The position numbers were made by a program, and so were the translations under genes. A stretch of 35,546 bases of DNA from Syntrophomonadaceae bacterium (GTDB taxonomy: Bacteria; Bacillota; Dethiobacteria; DTU022). Below are positions 1 through 8,413 of the stretch, piece after piece; the stretch's first letter is position 1; each line of letters begins with the position of its first letter. Where the stretch lies: positions 1 through 35,546 of the forward strand of contig SKXC01000033.1 of NCBI GenBank assembly GCA_007128625.1, written 5' to 3'. The notes beneath the pieces are model-generated. The model was not told the DNA's origin, searched no databases, and saw only the letters and a list, made by a program, of their open reading frames with translations.

Positions 1-399
1 GAACAGCATCACAGTCGCAGCATGAAACTGATCAGCGATATTGGTTTTAGCCGTTTGCACGTTTTTAAATTTTCACCACGACCGGGGACAAAAGCGGCAA
101 ATTTATCCGGTCAACTACCCAGTAAAGTTAAAGATAGACGCAGCAAAGAAATGATCGAACTTGGTGAAAAGATGGCTTCTCTTTACAGGCAGAATTTTTT
201 AGGCACAATTCAACCGGTTCTGGTTGAAAAGGTGGTGCCTTACTGTTTCAGCGAAGGATTTACCTCTCATTACTTACGGGTTAGAATTATTTCTGATATT
301 AAGGGTCTGCACTGGCGGGGAAAACTGATTAATGCCCGCCTGGAAAAAGATGAAGGTCCTCATATCAGGGCTGTTCACATTAACAGAAAGCATATATAG
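1..399 (+). CDS. mtaB: tRNA t6A37 methylthiotransferase MtaB, C-terminal fragment (truncated by window start)
   Basis: Frame is open from base 1 (EQHHSRSMKLISDIGFSRLHVFKFSPRPGTKAA...); the GFSRLHVFxxSPRPGT motif and TRAM-like tail are typical of MtaB/YqeV. Position upstream of rpsU-yqeY fits synteny. Confidence 0.88.
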   Translation, partial: EQHHSRSMKLISDIGFSRLHVFKFSPRPGTKAANLSGQLPSKVKDRRSKEMIELGEKMASLYRQNFLGTIQPVLVEKVVPYCFSEGFTSHYLRVRIISDIKGLHWRGKLINARLEKDEGPHIRAVHINRKHI

Positions 400-435
400 C
401 AGAAATTAGGCTGTTGATCAAAACGGCAACAGAAT

Positions 436-1164
436 TTAGTCTTTAAGACTATCGATAAAAAAGGCCAAATCTTTTAAACTACCCCGGTAATTGCTGAAAG
501 GTTCTTCCTTACTGCGGTGCAGGATAAAATCTTCGACTAAAAAAGTATCGAGACCGGCTTCGGCGGCACTAAGGTCTTCGATAGTGTCATTTCCGGCCAT
601 CAGGCAGTTTTCCGGTAAGCAGTTTATGATATTGGTAATTTCAAGGTAATAGGCCGGGTTTGGCTTGCAAAAATGCATATTCTCCATGGTAGTAATCAAA
701 TCAAACAGCTCTTCAGATAAACCACCCCAGGAAAGACGCTGCAGGATCGCTGCTGCTGGAAAAATCGGATTTGTGGCCAGCACCAGGGTCAGGTTTTTCC
801 TCCGGGCTGCTTCAATCACTAAACGGGCACAGGGATGCTCCCGGCCCCAACAGCTTAAATATGGAAAATCATCACGGTAAAATTCTATTTCCAGAGGTTT
901 GATCTGTTTGTATGAGAGTCCCAGCAGCCGGCAAAATTCTTCGTAAAAGACCGTTTCGTTTTTTTTCAAAGGATCATTGTTTTGAATCACCTTATTAGTT
1001 GCCCTGAAAAGATATTGAACAAACCTGTCCCGGTTTACAAATCCGTTAAATTTAGCAGACAGGGCTTCGATATAGGCCGGTATAAATTTTTCAATATCGA
1101 GATCGAGCAAAGTGCCGTCTAAATCCAGAAGCAGGGCCTTATATTGTTTTTTTTTGCTAATCAA
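436..1164 (-). CDS. HAD-superfamily hydrolase
   Basis: Motif I LLLDLDGTLLDLD, motif II-like VLATNP, and C-terminal GNDTIEDLSAAEAGLDTFLV. Confidence 0.88.
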   Translation of the reverse strand: MISKKKQYKALLLDLDGTLLDLDIEKFIPAYIEALSAKFNGFVNRDRFVQYLFRATNKVIQNNDPLKKNETVFYEEFCRLLGLSYKQIKPLEIEFYRDDFPYLSCWGREHPCARLVIEAARRKNLTLVLATNPIFPAAAILQRLSWGGLSEELFDLITTMENMHFCKPNPAYYLEITNIINCLPENCLMAGNDTIEDLSAAEAGLDTFLVEDFILHRSKEEPFSNYRGSLKDLAFFIDSLKD

Positions 1165-1541
1165 GTTTCCTGATCACCGTTTTCGTCCGGGATACCCAAC
1201 AGTTCCGCATCGAATATTTCATTGGCCGCTTCACTGATAATATTTTGCACGTCCTGTAATAACACGGCTATCTTATACTCAGCCTGCAGGAAACGTTTGG
1301 CAATCATATTCATATTAACCACTTCAAGCAGTTTCTCTACTTTTTCTTCCTGTTCTTTTGAGACTTCAATGCCTGACAATTTTTGCTTTTGCAGTTCTAG
1401 CTGTTTATTGCGAAAATCGATCACCATTTTTTTGGCAGATGATTCGGCTTTTAAAGCCTCCTGGGCTTCCTTCATTTCCTTAAACTCAGGTGAGTCTCGC
1501 AAAGCTTTAGCCAGCCTGTGTGCGGCATCGTAAGGATTCAT
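1161..1541 (-). CDS. YlbF/YmcA family protein
   Basis: 126 aa helical protein with the family layout (AxxLAxALRDSPEFKEMKEAQEALKA...; FxxAExxIAxLLQDVQNIISEA). Overlaps the HAD ORF by 4 nt. Confidence 0.8.
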   Translation of the reverse strand: MNPYDAAHRLAKALRDSPEFKEMKEAQEALKAESSAKKMVIDFRNKQLELQKQKLSGIEVSKEQEEKVEKLLEVVNMNMIAKRFLQAEYKIAVLLQDVQNIISEAANEIFDAELLGIPDENGDQET

Positions 1542-1598
1542 TGTTTATTACTCTCCTTTCCTGGTTAAAATAAAATCTTCTGATATATTCTCGGCCTG

Positions 1599-2681
1599 TT
1601 ATCCACTACTTGAATGTACAGGGTGGGTAGAAACTGAGTATACATGTCTTATTTTATTAATTATCATTTCTACTGCCCTGTTAATATCAGTTGCATCGAT
1701 TGTTTCACTAAATTTTGAGTACTCCGGGCGGGAATCCCTGTAAAAAAGATCATAGTAGTCAGTGCATAATATTTCAACTGCTTTGTAATAATTTCCTTCG
1801 TCCAGCATTGAGGCAAGATAATCCGTTTTTTTGTGGCCCAGGTGGTTGTTTAAGGAGTAAAGAGCAGTTTTAAGCTGTCCTAACCTCATCTCGCTCATGG
1901 GGCTTTCAATGTAGGTGTCTACAATACGTTTAGCCCGGACTTCCAGCGGAGCGGTTAATAGGAAATGATTTCCTTTGTTCATGGCTTCAATCAAAAACCG
2001 GGGCAGGTATACATTGCCTATACGGCGCCCCTCCCCTTCAATGACCAGGTATGGTTTATTACTTATGCAGTCAAGATCCTGCAGCAAAAGTGTATCAAAA
2101 TCTTTTTGGGAGCGGGGCTTATCGATACCGATGGCCCCAAAAACAGATCCACGGTGCCGGGCCAGGCCTTCAAGATCGATGGTCGGTATTCCCTGGTGTC
2201 CGAGCTTGTCAAGAATAAGTGTTTTACCGACCCCGGTCAGTCCGTGAAGGACAAACAACTCATTTTTTAGATTATAGCTGTTGAGACGATGGTATATATA
2301 GCGGCGATAGCCCTTATAGCCGTATTTCAGCCGGAAAGCAGTAATTCCCATCAGGGATAACACCTCATAAAGGCTGAAACTGCGCATGCCGCCTCTTTTA
2401 CAGTATAACAAAGGGATTTTTCTACCGCATGATTCAGTTATTTTTTCGACCAAACCAGGCAGCCTTGGAGCAACCATTTCCAGTGCTGCTCTTCTTGCCT
2501 CATGCTCCCCAAGCTGATAATATATGATACTTAGTTGATCATGCTCCCGTTGGTCAAAAAGCGGTATATTAACAGCGCCCGGTATAGAGGCTTCTTTATA
2601 CTCCACCGGTGTGCGGACATCTACAAATAGAAGGTCTGAGCGTTTAAGAGCTTCATTAATTTCTATTTCCACCAGTGTCAC
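1599..2681 (-). CDS. mnmH: tRNA 2-selenouridine synthase (rhodanese + P-loop)
   Basis: N-terminal rhodanese domain (FVDVRTPVEYKEASIPGAVNIPLFDQREH; active-site-like YCKRGGMRS) followed by P-loop HGLTGVGKT; organisation of MnmH/SelU/YbbB. Confidence 0.93.
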   Translation of the reverse strand: MTLVEIEINEALKRSDLLFVDVRTPVEYKEASIPGAVNIPLFDQREHDQLSIIYYQLGEHEARRAALEMVAPRLPGLVEKITESCGRKIPLLYCKRGGMRSFSLYEVLSLMGITAFRLKYGYKGYRRYIYHRLNSYNLKNELFVLHGLTGVGKTLILDKLGHQGIPTIDLEGLARHRGSVFGAIGIDKPRSQKDFDTLLLQDLDCISNKPYLVIEGEGRRIGNVYLPRFLIEAMNKGNHFLLTAPLEVRAKRIVDTYIESPMSEMRLGQLKTALYSLNNHLGHKKTDYLASMLDEGNYYKAVEILCTDYYDLFYRDSRPEYSKFSETIDATDINRAVEMIINKIRHVYSVSTHPVHSSSG

Positions 2682-2770
2682 TTCCTTCCTGCTTCTAATT
2701 ATAGCTGATTATATCAAAGGTGTAAAAATATTTTACTGCTTAAAGGTAATACCCTATCTTTTAGCGAAGT

Positions 2771-2806
2771 ATAAAAAAAGATAATCAGTTATGATTATTT
2801 TTTTAT
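2771..2806. terminator. AT-rich near-perfect palindrome, possible bidirectional hairpin/operator
   Basis: ATAAAAAAAGATAATCA-GTTA-TGATTATTTTTTTAT between divergent mnmH and hit. Confidence 0.45.
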
Positions 2807-2854
2807 AGTCTTCTTGCATTTTGCTGCTTGCTTCTCAAGGCAAAATGGCTGTGT

Positions 2855-2860
2855 TATAAT
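2855..2860 (+). promoter_or_regulatory. Candidate extended -10 promoter of hit
   Basis: TGtTATAAT directly upstream of the AGGAGG RBS and hit start; -35 is weak. Confidence 0.45.
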
Positions 2861-2880
2861 ATTATCCAGGAGGAATCAAC

Positions 2881-3243
2881 ATGTCTGCTGATTGTATTTT
2901 TTGCAAGATCATCAAGCGGGAGCTAGATGCAGATATCGTGTATGAGGATGAATATGCAGTTGCTTTTAAAGATATTAATCCTGCTGCTCCCGTTCATATC
3001 CTGATAGTACCACGTGAACACATTCCGACAATAATGGATGTGGAAAAAAGCAATGAAAAATTGATTGGTCATTTGCATTTAGTTGCCAATGAAGTAGCCA
3101 GGGCTTTTAAACTGGGGAAAAAAGGTTACCGGTTGGTTATAAACTGTGGTGCTGATGCAGGTCAGATCGTATTTCATCTTCACCTCCACCTCCTGGGAGG
3201 AAGACCTTTGCTGCAAACCATAGCCAAGGGCAGGGGTGTTTAA
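2881..3243 (+). CDS. HIT-family (HINT-like) nucleotide-binding protein
   Basis: CIFCKIIKRE N-terminus and HIT motif HLHLHLLGGR; RBS AGGAGG. Confidence 0.95.
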   Translation: MSADCIFCKIIKRELDADIVYEDEYAVAFKDINPAAPVHILIVPREHIPTIMDVEKSNEKLIGHLHLVANEVARAFKLGKKGYRLVINCGADAGQIVFHLHLHLLGGRPLLQTIAKGRGV

Positions 3244-3297
3244 TCTAATGAAAGTAAGGCCTCTGGGCATTGGTTTTAAGGAGAGGGGGGAAGAGTT

Positions 3298-3471
3298 ATG
3301 GCAGAAGTAAAAATAGGTAAAAACGAAACCTTGGATAAGGCTTTGAAGAGGTTTAAAAAACAGTGTGCCCGCGCGGGAGTTATATCTGAAGCACGCAGGC
3401 GTGAACATTATGAAAAGCCAAGCGTTCGTCGGAAAAAAAAGGCTGATGCTGCACGTAAAAGGCGTCGTTAA
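3298..3471 (+). CDS. rpsU: 30S ribosomal protein S21
   Basis: 57-codon [60 protein letters not shown]; below the length limit of the supplied ORF track. RBS-like ggagagggggg upstream. Confidence 0.97.
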   Translation: MAEVKIGKNETLDKALKRFKKQCARAGVISEARRREHYEKPSVRRKKKADAARKRRR

Positions 3472-3496
3472 GTAAAGTAACAGGGAGGCATCGTTT

Positions 3497-3949
3497 ATGG
3501 CGAAAAAATCCTTGACTGAAAAGCTTTTTGAAGAGCAGAAAGAAGCTATGAAGGCAAAAGATCGTTTTCGCCTGTCTGTAATCAGGATGCTTAGGGCAGA
3601 ACTGCAAAACGGTGCTATTGCTAAAAATGATGCTCTTGATGAAAATGAAGAGCTGGCAATTTTAACCCGAGAAGTAAAAAAAAGACAGGAAGCCCTGAAC
3701 GATTATCAAAGAGCAAATCGTCAGGAGCTGCTTGATGACCTGAACCGGGAGATAGAAATTCTTAAAAAATATCTTCCCGAACAGCTTTCTGAAGATGAAT
3801 TAAACCAAATGGTTCGCGAAGCAATTGCTGAAAGCGGTGCCGAAACGAAGCGGGATATGGGGAAAGTGATGAGCCTGCTTATGCCTAAAGTTAAAGGAAA
3901 AGCTGACGGTGGTATGGTTCGTGAGATAGTTGAAAACCTGCTTCAATAA
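3497..3949 (+). CDS. yqeY: GatB/YqeY domain-containing protein
   Basis: LxEKLFEEQKEAMKAKDRFRLSVIRMLRAELQN...; KKYLPEQLSEDEL; directly downstream of rpsU. Confidence 0.95.
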   Translation: MAKKSLTEKLFEEQKEAMKAKDRFRLSVIRMLRAELQNGAIAKNDALDENEELAILTREVKKRQEALNDYQRANRQELLDDLNREIEILKKYLPEQLSEDELNQMVREAIAESGAETKRDMGKVMSLLMPKVKGKADGGMVREIVENLLQ

Positions 3950-3964
3950 TGTGCTGTAATTTTT

Positions 3965-3987
3965 GCCCGGCTAGAAAATTGCCGGGC
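3965..3987 (+). other. GC hairpin between yqeY and nfeD
   Basis: GCCCGGC-tagaaaatt-GCCGGGC inverted repeat; no strong T-tract follows. Confidence 0.4.
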
Positions 3988-4009
3988 TTATGTATAGGAG
4001 AGTCGGGTT

Positions 4010-5338
4010 GTGTCAGGACAAAAAAGATTTTTGCTTTGGCTGGCCTGTCTGGTTGCCGGACTTTTTATCATTATTCCTGTTACCGGCAGTTCAACTGGCA
4101 ACCAACAGGTTGTAGTGATCGAGATCGAAGGCACTATTGATCCGGGAACTAAAAGCTATGTCAGTTTTGCTCTTCAGGAAGCCCGGGCAGTGGATGCCGC
4201 TGCGGTAATTATGGAATTCAATACGCCGGGTGGATTTATAAACTCTGCTGAGGCGATTAGTAGCCTTATGGATGAATATGAGGGCCCAATTTATGCTTTT
4301 ATTCGTCCTAAGGCCATATCGGCCGGTGCTTACCTGGCTTTGGCCGCTGACGGAATTTATATGGTGCCGGGTAGTACCATTGGTGCTGCAGAATTGAGTA
4401 TCCTTGGTGTTGGTGAAGTTGATCAAAAGGCTGTAGATGTCTGGGAAGCAGAAATGAAGAGTATGGCCGAACGTCAGGATAGAGATCCTGAAATTGCTGC
4501 GGCCATGGTTCGCAGGGATATTGCCATTGACGGTTTGGTTGAATCGGGGATTTTGCTCACCCTGACTGCCAGTGAAGCCCTGGAAGTAGGTTACAGTGAG
4601 GGCACCGTGGATAACCAGGCAGTTTTGCTTCAGGCAATCGGCCTGGAACAGGCAGAATGGCATGTTATAGAGTCGCGCTTGAGTGACAGCCTGGTCAGCT
4701 GGACTACAAACCCGGTAGTGGGGACTATCCTGTTGCTTATCGGGTTTGGCGGTTTGGCTCTAGAAGTAATCACGGCCGGTTTTGGGGCTGCCGGTATTTT
4801 AAGCCTGGGTGCGTTTGCCATTTATTTCGGGGGTAATATCGCCGGCGGTATGGCTGAGTACTGGGTTTTACTCCTTTTTGCCCTGGGTATCGGTCTGATG
4901 CTGGTCGAAGTAGTTATGCCCGGTTTTGGCATTTTTGGGGTTTCCGGTTTGATTTTTACCATAGCATCAATTGTTCTGGCTGCCGTCTCTGTGCAGACCG
5001 GGCTGATCATGATCCTGATCTCAATAGCCCTGGCCGGTGTTTTCTCTGTAGTTGCTTTTCGTTTTTTTGCCCGCCGTGGGTTTTTACGTCATATTATCCT
5101 CTCAGAAGAAGAGACTGCAGATCTGGGTTATGTTGCCCCCCGTGATCAAAAAAATCTGGCCGGCAAAGAAGGAATCGCTGTTACATCATTGCGCCCTTCA
5201 GGCGCGGCTTTGATCGATAACCGGCGGATCGATGTTGTCAGCGAAGGTTCATTTATTCCCGAGGGAGAACCGGTAATCGTAGAAAGAGTTGAAGGGGTGC
5301 GGGTGATTGTCCGCCTTCTAGATAAACGCAGTCAGTAG
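4010..5338 (+). CDS. NfeD family membrane protein with ClpP-class serine protease domain
   Basis: VxEFNTPGGFINSAEAI, AISAGAYLALAADGIYMVPGSTIGAA serine-protease signature, several TM helices and C-terminal NfeD OB-like domain; upstream of floA. Confidence 0.92.
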   Translation: MSGQKRFLLWLACLVAGLFIIIPVTGSSTGNQQVVVIEIEGTIDPGTKSYVSFALQEARAVDAAAVIMEFNTPGGFINSAEAISSLMDEYEGPIYAFIRPKAISAGAYLALAADGIYMVPGSTIGAAELSILGVGEVDQKAVDVWEAEMKSMAERQDRDPEIAAAMVRRDIAIDGLVESGILLTLTASEALEVGYSEGTVDNQAVLLQAIGLEQAEWHVIESRLSDSLVSWTTNPVVGTILLLIGFGGLALEVITAGFGAAGILSLGAFAIYFGGNIAGGMAEYWVLLLFALGIGLMLVEVVMPGFGIFGVSGLIFTIASIVLAAVSVQTGLIMILISIALAGVFSVVAFRFFARRGFLRHIILSEEETADLGYVAPRDQKNLAGKEGIAVTSLRPSGAALIDNRRIDVVSEGSFIPEGEPVIVERVEGVRVIVRLLDKRSQ

Positions 5339-5404
5339 ATTGGCCTGAAAAAGGGGCTGCCTGCCCGAAGAGCTTTGTTTATCAATATATGAGGAGGTTT
5401 TATC

Positions 5405-6403
5405 ATGGTAGAAGGAATAATTCCTATACTGGCGCTTATTGTAGTAATTGTTATTTTTTTAGCGGTTGTTTTTAGCTTTATTCCCATTGGACTGTGGATT
5501 TCGGCCCTGGCGGCCCGTGTACCGGTGGGTATTTTTGCCCTGATCGGGATGCGTTTAAGGCGGGTTATCCCGGTTAAAATAGTTGCTCCGTTAATTAAAG
5601 CAACCAAGGCCGGGTTGGAGCTGAGCTCGAACAAGCTGGAAGGGCATTTCCTGGCCGGTGGAAATGTAGATCGGGTAGTTAATGCCTTGATTGCCGCACA
5701 GCGTGCTGAAATCCCCCTTTTGTTTGAAAGGGCAGCGGCAATTGACCTGGCCGGGCGAGATGTTCTGCAGGCTGTGCAGATGAGTGTCAATCCCAAGGTT
5801 ATTGAAACCCCGGTTGTTGCGGCAGTGGCAAAGGATGGAATTGAGGTTAAAGCCCGGGCCAAGGTTACGGTGAGAGCCAACATTGATCGTTTAGTCGGTG
5901 GTGCCGGTGAAGAAACCATAATTGCCAGGGTTGGCGAAGGAATTGTTACCACGATTGGTTCTTCAGAAAACCACAAGGTGGTTTTAGAGAACCCGGACAG
6001 TATTTCAAATACTGTATTAAAAAAAGGCCTTGATTCGGGAACTGCCTATGAAATTCTTTCTATTGATGTTGCCGATGTTGATGTTGGCAAAAATATCGGT
6101 GCCCAGCTGCAAACCGATCAGGCTGAAGCCGATAAAAGAATTGCCCAGGCAAAGGCTGAAGAACGTCGGGCAATGGCCGTGGCCAGGGAACAGGAAATGG
6201 TTGCCGCAGTTCAGGAGATGAGAGCCAAGGTTACCGAAGCAGAAGCTGAGGTGCCGCGGGCTATCTCCCAGGCCCTGCGTGAAGGCAATCTTGGAGCAAT
6301 GGATTACTATCAGCTTAAAAATGTTATGGCTGATACTGATATGCGTGATAGCATCAGCAAGTTAGGCCAGGAAGAACAACAAGAAGAAGATAAAAATAAA
6401 TAA
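5405..6403 (+). CDS. floA: Flotillin-like protein FloA
   Basis: [31 protein letters not shown]-terminus; SPFH-like central region; YqfA-type length (332 aa); downstream of nfeD. Confidence 0.96.
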   Translation: MVEGIIPILALIVVIVIFLAVVFSFIPIGLWISALAARVPVGIFALIGMRLRRVIPVKIVAPLIKATKAGLELSSNKLEGHFLAGGNVDRVVNALIAAQRAEIPLLFERAAAIDLAGRDVLQAVQMSVNPKVIETPVVAAVAKDGIEVKARAKVTVRANIDRLVGGAGEETIIARVGEGIVTTIGSSENHKVVLENPDSISNTVLKKGLDSGTAYEILSIDVADVDVGKNIGAQLQTDQAEADKRIAQAKAEERRAMAVAREQEMVAAVQEMRAKVTEAEAEVPRAISQALREGNLGAMDYYQLKNVMADTDMRDSISKLGQEEQQEEDKNK

Positions 6404-6420
6404 GTTGGGAGCCTTCTTTT

Positions 6421-6912
6421 ATGGAAAGCATAATAGTCTTTATTATCATAATTATTGTTTTCAATCTGCTCAGACGCCTGGCGGATGCGAATAGAAGCAA
6501 GCAAGCAGGATCGAGGCGGCAGGGAACTGCTGCTTCTATGCCGTTTTCCACTACAAAGCCCACTGGTCAAAGGCTAGAGGGCCCTTTTTTTCACTCAACA
6601 CGGCTGGATGGTCCTTATGCTGATTACGATGATGGAGAAACAGTTGATCAGGGTTATGATGAAGATTTTCAAGATAAAGAAGGCGATGAGTATCCAACAG
6701 TAGCAATCAAGGAAGGGGCAAAAGCTCCAGAAAAGCCTGGTATGCCGGCTGCTGTAAAGAAAAGCGGCCTGCCCACTGCTGTTTCTAAAAATTTGCGACA
6801 AATACTAAGTAATAAAAATTCCCTGGTTGCGGCATTTATCTTTCATGAAATAATTGAACCACCTCTTGCCCAAAATAAGAGTAGGAAAAGCGCTTTTAAG
6901 CGGTATAGATAG
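6421..6912 (+). CDS. Hypothetical protein with a single N-terminal TM helix and acidic/low-complexity tail
   Basis: MESIIVFIIIIIVFNLLRRLAD...; 17 nt after floA with an RBS-like gggag; no family recognised. Confidence 0.65.
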   Translation: MESIIVFIIIIIVFNLLRRLADANRSKQAGSRRQGTAASMPFSTTKPTGQRLEGPFFHSTRLDGPYADYDDGETVDQGYDEDFQDKEGDEYPTVAIKEGAKAPEKPGMPAAVKKSGLPTAVSKNLRQILSNKNSLVAAFIFHEIIEPPLAQNKSRKSAFKRYR

Positions 6913-7426
6913 GTAGGGAGAAAATATACTATCCAGGGGCAGCCAATATAAAGGGATGAAAACCGGAATACCTTTGGATAGGGATATTCCCGGAAAGCCT
7001 TTTGATGGCGTGGTTAGCAGTTTTCATGCAGCAGCTGAAGGACCCGTTTTGTTAAAGAAGTTTTTAAAAAAAATCTCTTTTTTAAGAAATAGTAGTTTTA
7101 CATGCCTTAAGCCTTTTTATTCAAGGTTAAGTTCTATTTGAGCAGTACTGGAACAGTTAATACAGGAAGGTTAAAAAACAGGCTGCGGTTTGATTTTGCC
7201 TTGATGTTTATTGTGACCGCTTAAAACCGTAGTTCTATTCCTTGATTAACTTTAATTGTACCTCTCGCCCTACTTAAGAAATCTGCGTAATATTTTCTGC
7301 TGTAAACATTTTCCCAGGCACAGTGAAGTTTTATGGGAATAATCAATAAACATTTTATTACTACCCTAGTTAAGCTACAAATGATAAAATAGGGTTTGCA
7401 ATCAAAATAAGGGGGACTGCTGCTTA

Positions 7427-8413
7427 TTGGATGATAATAACACAAGCAGAACTGTAATGCTTACAGGGGGTGACGAGTCAGTCCAACTGTTGGGCAGGCA
7501 GGATCGTCATTTCAGCCTGATTGAAGATAAGTTTGCTGTTCACCTGATCCCGAAAGGGCATGAGCTGGTTATTGAAGGGGCACCTGAAGATGTAGAAGTG
7601 CTTTACACCATGTTTCAGGAATTAATTGCTCATATTCGTAAAGGGCACCTGTTAACCGGACGCGAGTTCGAGTATGCTTTAAAACTTGCTGAACAGGGTA
7701 ATGTGGCTTCAATTCGCTCTCTTTTTAGTGATTTGGTGTTGGTAACACCGCGAGGCAAGCAGATTCGCCCGAAAACTATTGGCCAAAAACGTTATCTGGA
7801 AGCTATACGCAGTTATGATATTGTACTTTCTATCGGGCCGGCCGGTACGGGTAAAACATACCTGGCTCTGGCCATGGCAGTCGATGCTCTTAAAAGCAAA
7901 CAGGTCCAGCGGTTAATTTTGACCCGTCCGGCGGTTGAAGCAGGTGAGCATCTCGGTTTTTTACCGGGGGATTTTCAGGAAAAGGTAGATCCATATTTGC
8001 GTCCCATATATGATGGTCTTTATGATTTGCTGGGAGTTGATGTATTTCAAAAATACAGGGAAAAAGGAATTATTGAAATTGCTCCTCTGGCCTATATGCG
8101 GGGCCGAACCCTGGATGACTCTTTTGTTATTCTTGACGAAGGACAAAATGCAACTACCGAGCAGATGAAAATGCTTCTGACCAGGCTTGGCTTCGGATCT
8201 AAAGCGGTAGTTACCGGTGATGTTACCCAGGTTGATCTACCGGGGGGACGGTTTTCAGGTTTGGAAGAAGCCTCACGTATACTATCCGGAATTGAGGGGA
8301 TCGGCCTGGTTTACCTTACCGATAAAGATGTTGTCCGTCATCCTCTGGTGCAGAGTATAATAAAAGCTTATGAAGCATACGAGGCCTCTAAGGAAAGGGG
8401 TAGCGATGGGTAA
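7427..8413 (+). CDS. phoH: PhoH family ATPase (TTG start)
   Basis: GPAGTGKTYLALAMAV Walker A, VILDEGQNATTEQMKMLLTRLGFGSKAVVTGD; upstream agggggac RBS. Confidence 0.95.
   Translation: MDDNNTSRTVMLTGGDESVQLLGRQDRHFSLIEDKFAVHLIPKGHELVIEGAPEDVEVLYTMFQELIAHIRKGHLLTGREFEYALKLAEQGNVASIRSLFSDLVLVTPRGKQIRPKTIGQKRYLEAIRSYDIVLSIGPAGTGKTYLALAMAVDALKSKQVQRLILTRPAVEAGEHLGFLPGDFQEKVDPYLRPIYDGLYDLLGVDVFQKYREKGIIEIAPLAYMRGRTLDDSFVILDEGQNATTEQMKMLLTRLGFGSKAVVTGDVTQVDLPGGRFSGLEEASRILSGIEGIGLVYLTDKDVVRHPLVQSIIKAYEAYEASKERGSDG

Noticed and set aside
3949-4140. 63-aa ORF overlapping the nfeD start
   Set aside because: Out of frame with the clear nfeD gene and includes a GC hairpin; no supporting features.
5332-5976. 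214-aa antisense ORF over floA
   Set aside because: Ser/Thr/Pro/Ile-rich translation of the complement of a clear floA; no RBS or family features.
6956-7141. 61-aa ORF in the floA-phoH gap
   Set aside because: No recognisable family and no good RBS; treated as non-coding, though worth including in a search for gene remnants.
7183-7425. Possible c-di-AMP (ydaO) riboswitch before phoH-pgpH
   Set aside because: The sequence lacks the conserved ydaO/yuaA motifs I would expect; only a simple stem is visible.
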